This document shows, one piece after another, positions 1 to 7,459 of a DNA stretch of 53,370 bases. Origin of the DNA: Streptomyces griseicoloratus (GTDB taxonomy: Bacteria; Actinomycetota; Actinomycetes; Streptomycetales; Streptomycetaceae); contig NZ_JACVQF010000176.1 in assembly GCF_014534645.1 (NCBI RefSeq), positions 1-53,370 of the forward strand. Reading direction: 5' to 3'. The notes under the pieces were generated by a model. That model made no database searches. It was not told the DNA's origin and worked only from the letters and a program-made list of their open reading frames with translations. Made by a program: the position numbers and the translations under genes. How positions within the stretch are numbered: position 1 is the first letter of the stretch; each line of letters starts with the position of its first letter.

Positions 1-287
1 CCGTCGCCAAGGCCGAGACGGCCGCCGACACCGCCGAAGGCACCGAGGCCAAGCCCCGCCGCCGCACCCGCAAGGCCGCCGAGCCCACCGAGGCCACCGC
101 CGACATCCCGGCGCAGGCCACGCAGGAGCCGGAGGCCGCGCCCAGGCGACGGACCCGTAAGGCCACGGCGGCCGCCGAGGTGACCGGGGAGGCCGCCGAC
201 GCGGCCGAGGCGAAGCCCAGGGCTCGCCGCACCCGCAAGGCCGCGGCCGCCGCGCCGCAGTCCGCGGCGGAGTCCGCCGAGGGCTGA
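1..287 (+). CDS. C-terminal tail of a truncated gene, Lys/Arg/Ala-rich
   Basis: The open frame runs from the window edge to a TGA at 285-287. About 94 residues are visible. They are low-complexity Ala/Glu/Thr sequence with at least three recurrences of an RRRTRKA-type basic motif, probably disordered and nucleic-acid binding. No catalytic domain is inside the window. In related Streptomyces a DEAD/DEAH-box RNA helicase with such a basic tail lies next to this hydrolase, so a helicase tail is a reasonable guess, but nothing visible proves it. Two strong hairpins follow the stop codon. Confidence 0.6.
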   Translation, partial: VAKAETAADTAEGTEAKPRRRTRKAAEPTEATADIPAQATQEPEAAPRRRTRKATAAAEVTGEAADAAEAKPRARRTRKAAAAAPQSAAESAEG

Positions 288-314
288 TCCCGGCCTGCTC
301 CGACCGGCACCGAC

Positions 315-381
315 CGGCACCTTGAGGTGCCGCCGACCCGCCCGCCGGCCCGGTCCCACCCCGTGTGGGACCGGGCCGGCG
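315..381 (+). terminator. Double hairpin downstream of the first gene
   Basis: There are two hairpins in series. The first has a 7-bp stem (315-321 with 326-332) around TTGA. The second has a perfect 17-bp GC-rich stem (343-359 with 365-381) and a 5-base loop. No T-tract follows, as is usual for Streptomyces terminators. They separate the first gene from the leaderless hydrolase promoter. Confidence 0.75.
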
Positions 382-426
382 GCGTTGTCACGGGCCCGGC
401 CGCCCGGCGGATCCCGCCGCGCCCGA

Positions 427-432
427 TAGCCT
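427..432 (+). promoter_or_regulatory. -10 box TAGCCT for a leaderless hydrolase transcript
   Basis: TAGCCT is followed by exactly 6 bases and then the GTG start at 439. No Shine-Dalgarno sequence is present. This is the arrangement expected when transcription begins at the start codon. Confidence 0.55.
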
Positions 433-438
433 CTGCCC

Positions 439-1326
439 GTGAGCACGAACGCCTCCTTCACCCCGCCCCCCGACGCACGCGCGTACCGGCTGCGCACCGC
501 GCGCGGCGAGTTCGCCGTCGTGGACTCGCCCGCGGCCGACGGTGCCGAGCCGAAGGGGGTCGCGCTGCTGCTGCCCGGGTTCACGGGGAGCAAGGAGGAC
601 TTCACGCTGCTGCATGAGCCGCTCGCGGCGCGCGGGTACCGGACCGTCGCCGTGGACGGCCGGGGGCAGTACGAGTCCGACGGCCCGCAGGACGACGAGT
701 CCGTCTACGCGCAGGCGGAGCTGGCCCGGGACGTGCTCGCGCAGACGGCGGCCCTCGGTGAGCCCGTGCACCTGCTCGGACACTCGCTCGGCGGTCAGAT
801 CGCCCGCGCCGCCGTGCTGCTGGACAGCTCCCCCTTCGTCTCCCTCACGCTGATGTCCTCGGGCCCGGCGCAGATCTCCGTCTCCCAGCAGCAGCGCGTG
901 AAACTGCTGCGGGAGGCACTCGACACGATGACGATGGCGGAGGTCTGGGAGGTCATGCAGACCATGGGCCCGCCCGAGGAGGTCGGCGGCCCCACGCGCG
1001 GCCTCGGCGACCAGGAGCGGCTGCGGCAGCGCTGGCTGGGCACCACGCCCGCCCAACTGCGGGCCACCGGCTGTCAGTTGTGCACGGAGCCGGACCGGGT
1101 CACCGAACTCGCCGCCGTGCCGCTGCCGTTCCACGTGGTCTCCGGCGCCTACGACGACACCTGGCCCGTGCCCCTCCTGGACGAGATGGCCGTACGGCTG
1201 GGCGCGCACCGTACGGTCGTCATGGGCGCCGAGCACTCCCCCAACACGGACCGGCCGCTGCCGACCGCCCGTGCCCTCGCCGACTTCTGGGACGGCGTCC
1301 CCGGCCGGCCCGACGCGGCCGGCTAG
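439..1326 (+). CDS. Alpha/beta-fold hydrolase
   Basis: This 295-residue protein has the alpha/beta-hydrolase layout. An N-terminal strand is followed by LLLPGFTGSKEDF (oxyanion region), and the nucleophile elbow GHSLGG lies at residues 114-119 with Ser116 as probable nucleophile. A late Asp (SGAYDDTW) and His (GAEHSPN) complete the likely triad. No signal peptide is seen, so it is probably cytoplasmic. The substrate is unknown; lysophospholipase-like and lactone- or ester-hydrolysing relatives share this plan. The GTG start is supported by the -10 box 6 bases upstream. Its stop overlaps the stop of the convergent NYN gene within the palindrome CTAG. Confidence 0.85.
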   Translation: MSTNASFTPPPDARAYRLRTARGEFAVVDSPAADGAEPKGVALLLPGFTGSKEDFTLLHEPLAARGYRTVAVDGRGQYESDGPQDDESVYAQAELARDVLAQTAALGEPVHLLGHSLGGQIARAAVLLDSSPFVSLTLMSSGPAQISVSQQQRVKLLREALDTMTMAEVWEVMQTMGPPEEVGGPTRGLGDQERLRQRWLGTTPAQLRATGCQLCTEPDRVTELAAVPLPFHVVSGAYDDTWPVPLLDEMAVRLGAHRTVVMGAEHSPNTDRPLPTARALADFWDGVPGRPDAAG

Positions 1327-2243
1327 TACTGCGCCTGCAGGTGCTCCCAGAAGCCGTCCCGCAGCGCCCGCCGCAGGTCGGCCTGGCCGCGCAGCGAGTA
1401 CTGCAGCAGGCCCTCGGCCTCCACGAGCAGGTCCTGGTCCACCGAGCCGGGAAGGTAGGGGTGGCCGGGAAGCAGTTCCACCAGCGACTGCCGGCCCCGG
1501 GAGGCCAGCCACTTCGCCGCGATCTGGGCACCGACGAAACGGACGTCCTCGCGGCCCGGCCGGGCCACGCCGGTCGTCTCGTGGGCGTGAGCCGTGCGCC
1601 GGGAGACGTACGGCTTGAAGAATTCCAGGTCGAAGGTGCGCTGGCTGTCGACCTCCCAGAGCAGCGGGTCGGCCTGGTTGCGGCCCTCCGGTGCCTCTAC
1701 GCCCCACAGGTGGACGCGGGCGCCGTAGCCCTGGGCCGCCTCGACCGCCGACACCAGGTCCTCGTCACCGCCGAGCAGCGCGGCGTCGCTGATGGCGCGG
1801 TGCCGGGCCAGTGACTCCAGGTCGGTCCTGATCAGGGAGTCGACGCCCTTCTGCTGGTTGTTGGCGTTGAGGTTGCCGAGGCGGACCTTGACGTCCGGCA
1901 GCTCGGCGATGGACTGCTGCTCCGCGGTGTGGATGCGGCGCCGGGCGCCGTCGTACCAGTAGACCCGCAGCAGCCGGCTGTCCGCGAAGATGGAGCGGGC
2001 CCTGTCGATGAGCGCCTCGATCAGCCCCTCGGCGTCCAGGTCGAAGGCCCGGCGGTCCTCGGTCCCGGCGACCAGCCGGCCCGCCGCCGCGTAGAGGTAC
2101 CCGGCGTCCACGAAGATCGCATGGGTCGAGGGCGTCTTCGCCACCTCGGCGAGCATGCGCTGCAGGAGTTCGTTGACGCGGTCGATGCGGGCGTTCACGG
2201 ACGCGAGGTCGTCGTTCATCACCTCCATTGTCCCGGCGGTCAC
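1323..2243 (-). CDS. NYN-domain (PIN-like) putative ribonuclease
   Basis: The N-terminal part has the NYN/LabA-like pattern: THAIFVDAGYLY with the first acidic residue, RVYWYDGA in the middle, and the acidic pair ALLGGDEDLVSAV. These match the metal-binding acidic sites of the PIN/NYN nuclease fold. A role in RNA processing or decay is inferred. About 90 C-terminal residues beyond the NYN core are unassigned. The start is uncertain: GTG at 2243 gives 306 residues, while ATGs at 2228 and 2219 are alternatives. The stop shares CTAG with the convergent hydrolase, so no room is left for a separate terminator between them. Confidence 0.8.
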   Translation of the reverse strand: MTAGTMEVMNDDLASVNARIDRVNELLQRMLAEVAKTPSTHAIFVDAGYLYAAAGRLVAGTEDRRAFDLDAEGLIEALIDRARSIFADSRLLRVYWYDGARRRIHTAEQQSIAELPDVKVRLGNLNANNQQKGVDSLIRTDLESLARHRAISDAALLGGDEDLVSAVEAAQGYGARVHLWGVEAPEGRNQADPLLWEVDSQRTFDLEFFKPYVSRRTAHAHETTGVARPGREDVRFVGAQIAAKWLASRGRQSLVELLPGHPYLPGSVDQDLLVEAEGLLQYSLRGQADLRRALRDGFWEHLQAQY

Positions 2244-2456
2244 GCTGTGAACACAACCGGTCCCGTTCAGTCCTGTATGGATACACCAGAGGAAACTTAC
2301 CGGTTAGTAATTAGTCGTTCGAAAAATTTCTTTAGCGTAGGGAATGTTTGTAACACGCAGGTCGTTGACTACTCATGGAACACGGGACACCGACGGCCCG
2401 TGGCCATCCATCAAGTAGTTCTCCTCAGGAGGATGACCAGACGAAGGGAGAAGCCC
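2244..2456. promoter_or_regulatory. AT-rich divergent promoter region
   Basis: This 213-base gap between the divergent NYN gene and the 50-residue protein contains one of the most AT-rich stretches in the window (about 2281-2380). It includes the imperfect palindrome TTACCGGTTAGTAA near 2297-2310, which resembles TetR-type half-site spacing, and a TTGACT hexamer at 2365-2370. No exact promoter can be assigned by eye. The regulator is unknown. Confidence 0.4.
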
Positions 2457-2609
2457 ATGCGCTTCGAAATCATGCGACTCGACGACGTCGACGGCACGCC
2501 CGTGGACACCACCGTCGTGGACGCCGCCTCCGTCAACCGTATCGTTCAGCAGGCCGCCGCCATCGGGCAGCGGCTGTGGATCCGCCCGGCCGACACCTCG
2601 GCCTCGTAA
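2457..2609 (+). CDS. Small conserved Streptomyces protein (50 aa)
   Basis: The ATG at 2457 follows a good ribosome binding site (GGGAGAAGCCC before ATG). The peptide has two short beta-like parts, MRFEIMRLDDVDGTPVDTTV and QRLWIRPADTSAS, joined by a helix VNRIVQQAAAIGQ. This suggests a single small folded domain. I do not recognise a named family. The strong RBS, codon bias, long AT-rich upstream region and own terminator argue that it is real. Function is unknown. Confidence 0.7.
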   Translation: MRFEIMRLDDVDGTPVDTTVVDAASVNRIVQQAAAIGQRLWIRPADTSAS

Positions 2610-2634
2610 CCGCGGAGCCCTCTACATACGCTTG

Positions 2635-2681
2635 AGAGCCCCCGTACGCAACCGGAGAAACCGGTGACGTACGGGGGCTCT
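2635..2681. terminator. Bidirectional terminator between small ORF and marC
   Basis: A perfect 14-bp stem (2635-2648 with 2668-2681) encloses a second 5-bp stem ACCGG/CCGGT. It lies between convergent genes and can serve both. Confidence 0.85.
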
Positions 2682-2683
2682 GC

Positions 2684-3289
2684 TCATGCGCCCTGGATCA
2701 CCTGGGTGACGCCGTTGATGATCTGCTGAACGGCGATCGCGGAGAGCATCATGCCCGCGAGCCGGGTCACCAGGACCACGCCGCCGTCCTTGATGACCCG
2801 GATGATCAGCAGCGAGTACCGCATCACGAGCCACAGCACCACGTGGATGGCGAGGATCGCCGACCACACGGACACCTGTGTGGTCACGCTGTCGGCCTTC
2901 TGCACGGCCAGGATGACCGAGACGATCGCGCCCGGGCCGGCGAGCAGCGGCATGCCCAGCGGGACGAGCGCGACGTTGACGTCCTTGGTCTGCTTCGGCT
3001 CGTCGGTCTTGCCGGTGAGCAGGTCCAGTGCGATCAGCAGGAGCAGCAGACCACCCGCGATCATCAGCGCGGGCACGGACACGTGCAGGTAGTTCAGGAT
3101 CTGGTGGCCGAGCACACCGAAAACGGTGATCACACCGCCGGCGACGCAGACCGCCTGGAAGGCCATCCGGCGCTGCACCTTGGCGGGCCGGCCGGCGGTC
3201 AGGGCGAGGAAGATCGGAGTGATCCCAGGGGGATCCATGATGACAAAAAGGGTCAGAAACAGAGAGCCGAAGACGGCGATGTCGAACAT
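2684..3289 (-). CDS. MarC family integral membrane protein
   Basis: This 201-residue, very hydrophobic protein has about six membrane segments and the MarC/UPF0056 signature near the N-terminus (LFVIMDPPGITPIFLALT). The length is typical of the family. MarC proteins were once linked to multiple antibiotic resistance, but their transport substrate is unresolved. The start ATG at 3289 has only weak ribosome-binding sequence; a TAGCTC hexamer 4 bases upstream might mean a very short leader. It is convergent with the small ORF and shares its terminator. Confidence 0.85.
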   Translation of the reverse strand: MFDIAVFGSLFLTLFVIMDPPGITPIFLALTAGRPAKVQRRMAFQAVCVAGGVITVFGVLGHQILNYLHVSVPALMIAGGLLLLLIALDLLTGKTDEPKQTKDVNVALVPLGMPLLAGPGAIVSVILAVQKADSVTTQVSVWSAILAIHVVLWLVMRYSLLIIRVIKDGGVVLVTRLAGMMLSAIAVQQIINGVTQVIQGA

Positions 3290-3388
3290 GGGTGAGCTAC
3301 TGGCCTTGCGGGAGGTACGAAAGTGAACGGGCGGGGAGCCGCCCCCGGGCAGGGAGCCGCGCCCCAGGCGGGGCGGAGCGGGGGCGCC

Positions 3389-4246
3389 TCAGGCTCCGCC
3401 GGCCCCCGGCACGGGGAAGGCCCCGAACGCGCGACGCGTGATCTCCCCGTACACCTCGGGGTCCGTCGTGTACTCGCCGAGCACACAGGTCTTCCGGCTG
3501 CCGTGGTAGTCGCTGGAACCGGTCACCAGGAGGTCCAGCTCCCCGGCGATCCCCCGCAGCCGCGTCCGCGTGTCCGCGTCGTGGTCCATGTGGTCGACCT
3601 CGATGCCGTCGAGTCCGGCGGCGGCCAGCTCGGCGATCGTGGACTCCGGCACCGTACGGCCCCGCTTGACGGCGGCCGGATGCGCGAACACCGCGACTCC
3701 GCCGGCGCCCTTGATCAGCCGGATGGCCTCGAAGGGGTCGGTCTCGTGCTTCTCCACGTAGGCCCGGCCGCCGTCGGCCAGCCAGTCCTTGGTGAAGGCG
3801 TCACCCACGGTGGGCACGACGTCGAGTTCGACGAGGGCCGAGGCCACGTGCGGACGCCCGACCGATCCGTCGCCCGCGATCCGCGCGACCTGCTCCCAGG
3901 TGACGGGCACGCCCAGCGCGTTGAGCTTCTCGATCATCCCCCTGGCCCGCGGCACGCGGTCGTCGCGGACCAGCTCCCGCTCGGCGAGCAACGCCGGCTC
4001 CTCGGGATCGAAGAGGTAGGCCAGCATGTGCATGCTGACACCGTCGATCCGGCAGGACAGCTCGGCGCCGGTGACCAGCGTGAGTCCCTCGGGCAGCGCG
4101 GCGACGGCCTCGGCGTGCCCGCGGGTGGTGTCGTGGTCGGTCAGCGCGACGACGTCCAGTCCGGCCGCGGCGGCCTTGCGCACCAGCTCGGCCGGGGTGT
4201 CCGTGCCGTCGGACGCGGTGGAGTGGGTGTGCAGATCGATGCGCAC
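3389..4246 (-). CDS. PHP-domain phosphoesterase (3',5'-nucleoside bisphosphate phosphatase-like)
   Basis: The protein opens with RIDLHTHSTASDGT, the HxH metal motif of the PHP fold, followed by ALTDHDT and a later GSSDYHG motif. This is the YciV/RnmA-type arrangement, whose members hydrolyse 3',5'-bisphosphonucleosides or trim 5' ends of RNA. A cytoplasmic, metal-dependent role is inferred. The GTG start at 4246 is chosen because GGAG lies 8 bases upstream; it gives 285 residues. In-frame starts up to 4288 would add 14 residues without a good ribosome site. A TATCCT hexamer at 4288-4293 on this strand is a candidate -10 box. Confidence 0.85.
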   Translation of the reverse strand: MRIDLHTHSTASDGTDTPAELVRKAAAAGLDVVALTDHDTTRGHAEAVAALPEGLTLVTGAELSCRIDGVSMHMLAYLFDPEEPALLAERELVRDDRVPRARGMIEKLNALGVPVTWEQVARIAGDGSVGRPHVASALVELDVVPTVGDAFTKDWLADGGRAYVEKHETDPFEAIRLIKGAGGVAVFAHPAAVKRGRTVPESTIAELAAAGLDGIEVDHMDHDADTRTRLRGIAGELDLLVTGSSDYHGSRKTCVLGEYTTDPEVYGEITRRAFGAFPVPGAGGA

Positions 4247-4443
4247 GACGCTGACTCCAGGCATGACGGGACGGACGGGGACGCTCAAGGATAACCGGAA
4301 TCCCGGCCCTGCCTGTCACACCCGCACAGGCCCTGCGCCCCCTACGCCCGCCCAGACCCCGGCCGACGGACCGCCTCGCACCGGCCCGGACCCCGGCCGG
4401 CGAACCACCTCGCGCCCGCCGCAGCCCCCGGCCGGCGGACGCC

Positions 4444-5085
4444 CTACGGCTGGATCAGCCGCGGCGACAGCGCCCCGCACGGCACGAGGTCCACCTCGGC
4501 GCCCGCGTCCCGCAGGTCGGTCAGCACCAGCTCGTCGTACATGAGCATCCCCGTCTGCTCGGGCCAGACGACGGCCCACAGCCACATCCCGAACGCCTCC
4601 CCCGCGAAGACCGCGCGGTCGACGGGGGCGCCGGAGACGTGCCAGAGCGGGGTGGGCCGGCCGGCGGCCAGGACCTTGGCCTGGGGCGGCTTCTCGACGT
4701 CCATGTACGGCCCCGGGTCGGGGGCGTCGATGCCCGCGTACCGCGCGCCGAGGCCCACGCCGAGCTCCTCGGCCACCAGGATCAGCTCGCCGACACCGCC
4801 GAGCGGGCCGGGCCCGGAGCACGCCACGGCCGTGGCCCGGCCGCCGCTGCGGTCGTCACCCGCGCAGGCCACGCCGGTGAACAGCCAGCCCACCGGCAGC
4901 GGCCACGGCATCCAGACCGGCACCTGCGTCCGGTGCACCACGACACCGAGCGCCTCGACGCTGGGCGGTATCACAGGCTGCAGCGGATACACGGTGCCGT
5001 GCACATCGCACTGCCAGGAATCGGCGAAGAGGCCGGGAGCCCTGACCCGGCCACCACACTTCGGGCAACTGGGTTCGCCCCTCAT
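4444..5085 (-). CDS. DUF6758 family protein with zinc-ribbon start
   Basis: This 213-residue protein begins MRGEPSCPKCGGRVRAP, a CxxCG zinc-ribbon half, followed by a further Cys and His (SWQCDVHGTVYPLQP). The remainder has alternating hydrophobic strands and several Trp residues (VPVWMPWPLPVGWLF) but no membrane anchor. It matches what I recall as DUF6758, an actinomycete family of unknown function. It is divergent from the MFS gene, with 170 bases between them. Confidence 0.75.
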   Translation of the reverse strand: MRGEPSCPKCGGRVRAPGLFADSWQCDVHGTVYPLQPVIPPSVEALGVVVHRTQVPVWMPWPLPVGWLFTGVACAGDDRSGGRATAVACSGPGPLGGVGELILVAEELGVGLGARYAGIDAPDPGPYMDVEKPPQAKVLAAGRPTPLWHVSGAPVDRAVFAGEAFGMWLWAVVWPEQTGMLMYDELVLTDLRDAGAEVDLVPCGALSPRLIQP

Positions 5086-5179
5086 AGGGCCCCACGGTCC
5101 TACCCCTTCTGCGCCACGTCAAGGACGATCACCCATCCGGGCGGAGCGGCTGACCAGCGGGAACTAGATGTATGTTGCA

Positions 5180-5201
5180 GTAATTAGCTCAGCTAACTTA
5201 C
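5180..5201. promoter_or_regulatory. Palindromic operator candidate upstream of MFS gene
   Basis: TTAGCT-C-AGCTAA (5184-5196) is a perfect 13-base inverted repeat. It sits within a longer, slightly imperfect palindrome spanning 5180-5201. It lies in an AT-rich patch 55 bases before the MFS start, a typical place for a MarR- or TetR-type operator. No such regulator gene is adjacent. Confidence 0.5.
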
Positions 5202-5255
5202 TATGTGCATATACCAACCATCTGTCAGCCATCTCCGCCGGGATTGGAGAAACGC

Positions 5256-6479
5256 ATGGACCCCTTCGATGCGGGGGCGGGCGGCATCCTGCGACAGCCC
5301 AAGGCCGTGTGGGCGACCGCCGGCGCGTCCGTGGTCGCCTTCATGGGCATCGGGCTCGTCGACCCGATCCTGCCGTCCATCGCCAAGGGCCTGGACGCGA
5401 GCGCGAGCCAGGTCTCCCTGCTCTTCACCTCGTACTTCCTCATCACCGCGGTGGCGATGCTGGTCACCGGCTTCGTCTCCAGCCGCATCGGCGGGCGCAA
5501 GACCCTGCTGCTCGGTCTCGCCTTCGTCGTGGTCTTCGCGGGCCTGGCGGGCACCTCCGGCACCGTCGGCCAGCTCGTCGGCTACCGGGCCGGCTGGGGC
5601 CTGGGCAACGCGCTGTTCGTCTCCACGGCGCTGGCGGTCATCGTCGGCGCGGCGGCCGGCGGCAGCGCCGCGGCCATCCTGCTGTACGAGTCCGCCCTCG
5701 GCCTCGGCATGGCCTGCGGACCGCTGCTGGGCGCACTGCTCGGCGACGCCAGCTGGCGCTACCCGTTCTTCGGCACCGCCTTCCTGATGGCGGTCGGCTT
5801 CCTGTGCATCACGGCGTTCCTCAAGGAGCAGCCGAAGCCGGCCCGCAAGACCTCGCTGCTGGACCCGGTCAGGGCGCTCGGCCACGGTGGCCTGGCCTCG
5901 GCGGCGGTCTCGGCGTTCTTCTACAACTACACGTTCTTCACCGTGCTGGCCTTCACGCCGTTCGTGCTGAACATGACCCCGTACAAGTCGGGCGCCGTGT
6001 TCTTCGCCTGGGGCGTGCTGCTCGCCGTCTTCTCGGTGATCGTGGCACCGCGGATGCAGGCGCGGTTCGGCTCCCTGAAGGTGCTCGGCGGTTCGCTGGT
6101 GCTGCTCGCGGCCGACGTGCTGGTGCTCGGCTACGGCGACCACACCACCGCGATCGTCTGCACGATCCTGTCCGGTGCCTTCATCGGCGTGAACAACACC
6201 GTCTACACGGAGCTGGCGCTCGGGGTCTCCGACGCGCCCCGTCCGGTGGCGAGCGCGGGCTACAACTTCGTGCGCTGGTTCGCGGCGGCGGCCGCCCCCT
6301 ACTTCGCGCCGAAGATCGAGGAGTGGACCGACATCCACATCCCCTTCGTCGTCGCCGCGGTCACCGCGGTGCTGGGCGCGGCGGTGGTCGTCGTACGGCG
6401 CCGGGCGCTCACGCACGAGGCGGAGGAGCTGGAGCCGAGGCACGCCACCGAGGACGGGGTGTCGGCGTTCGCCAACTGA
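5256..6479 (+). CDS. MFS transporter (drug-efflux type)
   Basis: This 407-residue polytopic membrane protein has about 12 hydrophobic segments. The loop between segments 2 and 3 carries the MFS-type motif SSRIGGRKTLLLG (G-x-x-x-D/R-x-x-G-R-R/K). The family exports drugs or metabolites with proton exchange; the substrate here cannot be read. The ATG at 5256 is chosen because GGAGAAACGC precedes it; an upstream in-frame start at 5205 lacks a ribosome site and would add 17 polar residues. The nearby palindrome at 5180-5201 suggests inducible expression. Confidence 0.85.
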   Translation: MDPFDAGAGGILRQPKAVWATAGASVVAFMGIGLVDPILPSIAKGLDASASQVSLLFTSYFLITAVAMLVTGFVSSRIGGRKTLLLGLAFVVVFAGLAGTSGTVGQLVGYRAGWGLGNALFVSTALAVIVGAAAGGSAAAILLYESALGLGMACGPLLGALLGDASWRYPFFGTAFLMAVGFLCITAFLKEQPKPARKTSLLDPVRALGHGGLASAAVSAFFYNYTFFTVLAFTPFVLNMTPYKSGAVFFAWGVLLAVFSVIVAPRMQARFGSLKVLGGSLVLLAADVLVLGYGDHTTAIVCTILSGAFIGVNNTVYTELALGVSDAPRPVASAGYNFVRWFAAAAAPYFAPKIEEWTDIHIPFVVAAVTAVLGAAVVVVRRRALTHEAEELEPRHATEDGVSAFAN

Positions 6480-6481
6480 CA

Positions 6482-6521
6482 CCCCGGAGGCCGACGTTGG
6501 TGATATCCGTCACGTCCGGGG
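6482..6521 (+). terminator. Hairpin after the MFS gene
   Basis: A 7-bp stem CCCCGGA/TCCGGGG (6482... to 6521) lies just after the MFS stop codon. It is followed within 11 bases by the much stronger palindrome at 6532-6571. Confidence 0.5.
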
Positions 6522-6522
6522 C

Positions 6523-7119
6523 TCAGTCGAGCGGCACGGACCTGCGGGACGGGTCCCGCAGGTCCGTGCCGTGCGTCAGCCAGCGCTCCTGGAGCGCCGG
6601 GGCGCCGTGCACCCGCTTCCAGGCGGCCTCGTTCGCCGTCATGGGAAGCAGCGGCAGGAACCGTACGGGGTCCAGCGGCGCGTCGAGTTCAAGGTCCTCG
6701 ACCAGCCCGCCCGGCTCGGCGACCAGGACCGAGGTGAACGGGGCGCCGGGCCACAGCGGTTCACCGACGTCCAGGGACGCCCCGGGGGCCACGACGACAC
6801 CCTCCACCTGCGGGGACGCGGCGAGCACGGCGAGCGGACGGAGCACCTTGTCGGTGTCGGCGAGGCCGGCGCGGACGGAGAGGACCAGCTCGGCGCGGGG
6901 GCCCTTGACCGGGTCGGCCAGTACCGCCGTCGGGTCCGCCATGGGCTGCGCGGACATGCCGAGCGTGGCGTAGCGGACGATGTCGCCCTCCGGGCCGCCG
7001 CCGCGGAAGCGCAGCACCTCGATGCGGTCGGTGCCGAGGAAGGTGACCGCGGCGCGCGCGTCCGGTTCGCCCAGCGCGCTGCGCAACCGGGCCTCGACGA
7101 GAGGGAGAACATCAGCCAT
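6523..7119 (-). CDS. Suppressor of fused (SUFU) domain protein
   Basis: This 198-residue protein resembles bacterial SUFU-domain proteins. It has a short N-terminal helix (VLPLVEARLRSAL), then strands IEVLRFRGG and IVRYATLGMSAQPM, a region ELVLSVRAG, and the closing L-P-x-x-x-x-E-A (LPMTANEAAWKR) typical of the fold. Some bacterial SUFU proteins act as toxin-immunity proteins, but no toxin gene is adjacent, so the role is open. The ATG at 7119 is preferred: the hexamer TATGCT lies 6 bases upstream, fitting a leaderless transcript. Its last codons lie inside the palindrome at 6532-6571. Confidence 0.75.
   Translation of the reverse strand: MADVLPLVEARLRSALGEPDARAAVTFLGTDRIEVLRFRGGGPEGDIVRYATLGMSAQPMADPTAVLADPVKGPRAELVLSVRAGLADTDKVLRPLAVLAASPQVEGVVVAPGASLDVGEPLWPGAPFTSVLVAEPGGLVEDLELDAPLDPVRFLPLLPMTANEAAWKRVHGAPALQERWLTHGTDLRDPSRRSVPLD
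6532..6571. terminator. 40-base near-perfect palindrome overlapping the SUFU 3' end
   Basis: The arms 6532-6550 and 6553-6571 are perfectly complementary (19 bp) with only two bases at the centre. The whole element lies inside the SUFU reading frame, encoding part of its C-terminal tail (GTDLRDPSRRS). It probably serves as terminator for the convergent MFS gene and perhaps also as a 3' stabiliser of the SUFU mRNA. Confidence 0.7.
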
Positions 7120-7125
7120 GCGGCG

Positions 7126-7131
7126 AGCATA
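7126..7131 (-). promoter_or_regulatory. -10 box TATGCT for a leaderless SUFU transcript
   Basis: TATGCT is followed by 6 bases (CGCCGC) and then ATG on the minus strand. No ribosome binding site is present. Confidence 0.55.
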
Positions 7132-7325
7132 GAACTCGTCAGTACCCGGCAAAGCGGCACCTTGACACGCCGGTCGGCTGATACTCTGGATCGGCGGTTC
7201 GGGGCAGCACGCAGAAGCGTCTGGATCAGGCCCCGACGCTACGAACACTCCCCTACGGGGAACCCCTGTAAACAGGGGAATGGATCGTCCCTCACGAGGG
7301 ACCGGCCGGAGGAGGTGGGGCTGTC

Positions 7326-7373
7326 ATGGACCGAAGTCGACCGTGCAGTATTACCCGCTCTTCCGGCCGCTGA
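7326..7373 (+). CDS. Putative leader peptide 1 upstream of corA (15 aa)
   Basis: An ATG with GGAGGAGG 10 bases upstream opens the 15-residue peptide MDRSRPCSITRSSGR. Its TGA overlaps the next ATG as TGATG, the usual sign of translational coupling. It is too short for family recognition. Translation is inferred only from the ribosome site and position. Confidence 0.35.
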   Translation: MDRSRPCSITRSSGR

Positions 7374-7459
7374 TGCAGCTGCTCCGGCTCTGCCTGCTGC
7401 CGCCTCCCATCGCCTGCGCGCCTTCACACGGAAGAGCACTTCGTTCTCGTACTGCCTGA
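7373..7459 (+). CDS. Putative leader peptide 2 upstream of corA (28 aa, Pro-Pro-Pro)
   Basis: This starts in the TGATG overlap with leader peptide 1. The peptide begins MQLLRLCLLPPPIACAP, hydrophobic with a run of three Pro codons. Consecutive prolines slow ribosomes, and Pro codons in mgtL and corL leaders link Mg2+ level to downstream expression in Salmonella. That parallel is inference; the sequence shows only the coupled ORF and the Pro run. Confidence 0.3.
   Translation: MQLLRLCLLPPPIACAPSHGRALRSRTA

Noticed and set aside
388-1707. 439-codon open frame on the minus strand over the hydrolase
   Set aside because: It is a shadow of high-GC coding DNA: very Arg/Gly/Pro rich, no family pattern, and it fully overlaps the well-supported hydrolase and part of the NYN gene.
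7162-7187. TTGACA plus TACTCT as a sigma-70 type promoter for corA
   Set aside because: The spacing is only 14 bases, too short for a standard promoter, so it is mentioned but not called.
7240-7320. M-box (ykoK) magnesium riboswitch before corA
   Set aside because: Three hairpins are present, but I could not match the conserved M-box core segments by eye. A covariance-model search would be needed to revive this.
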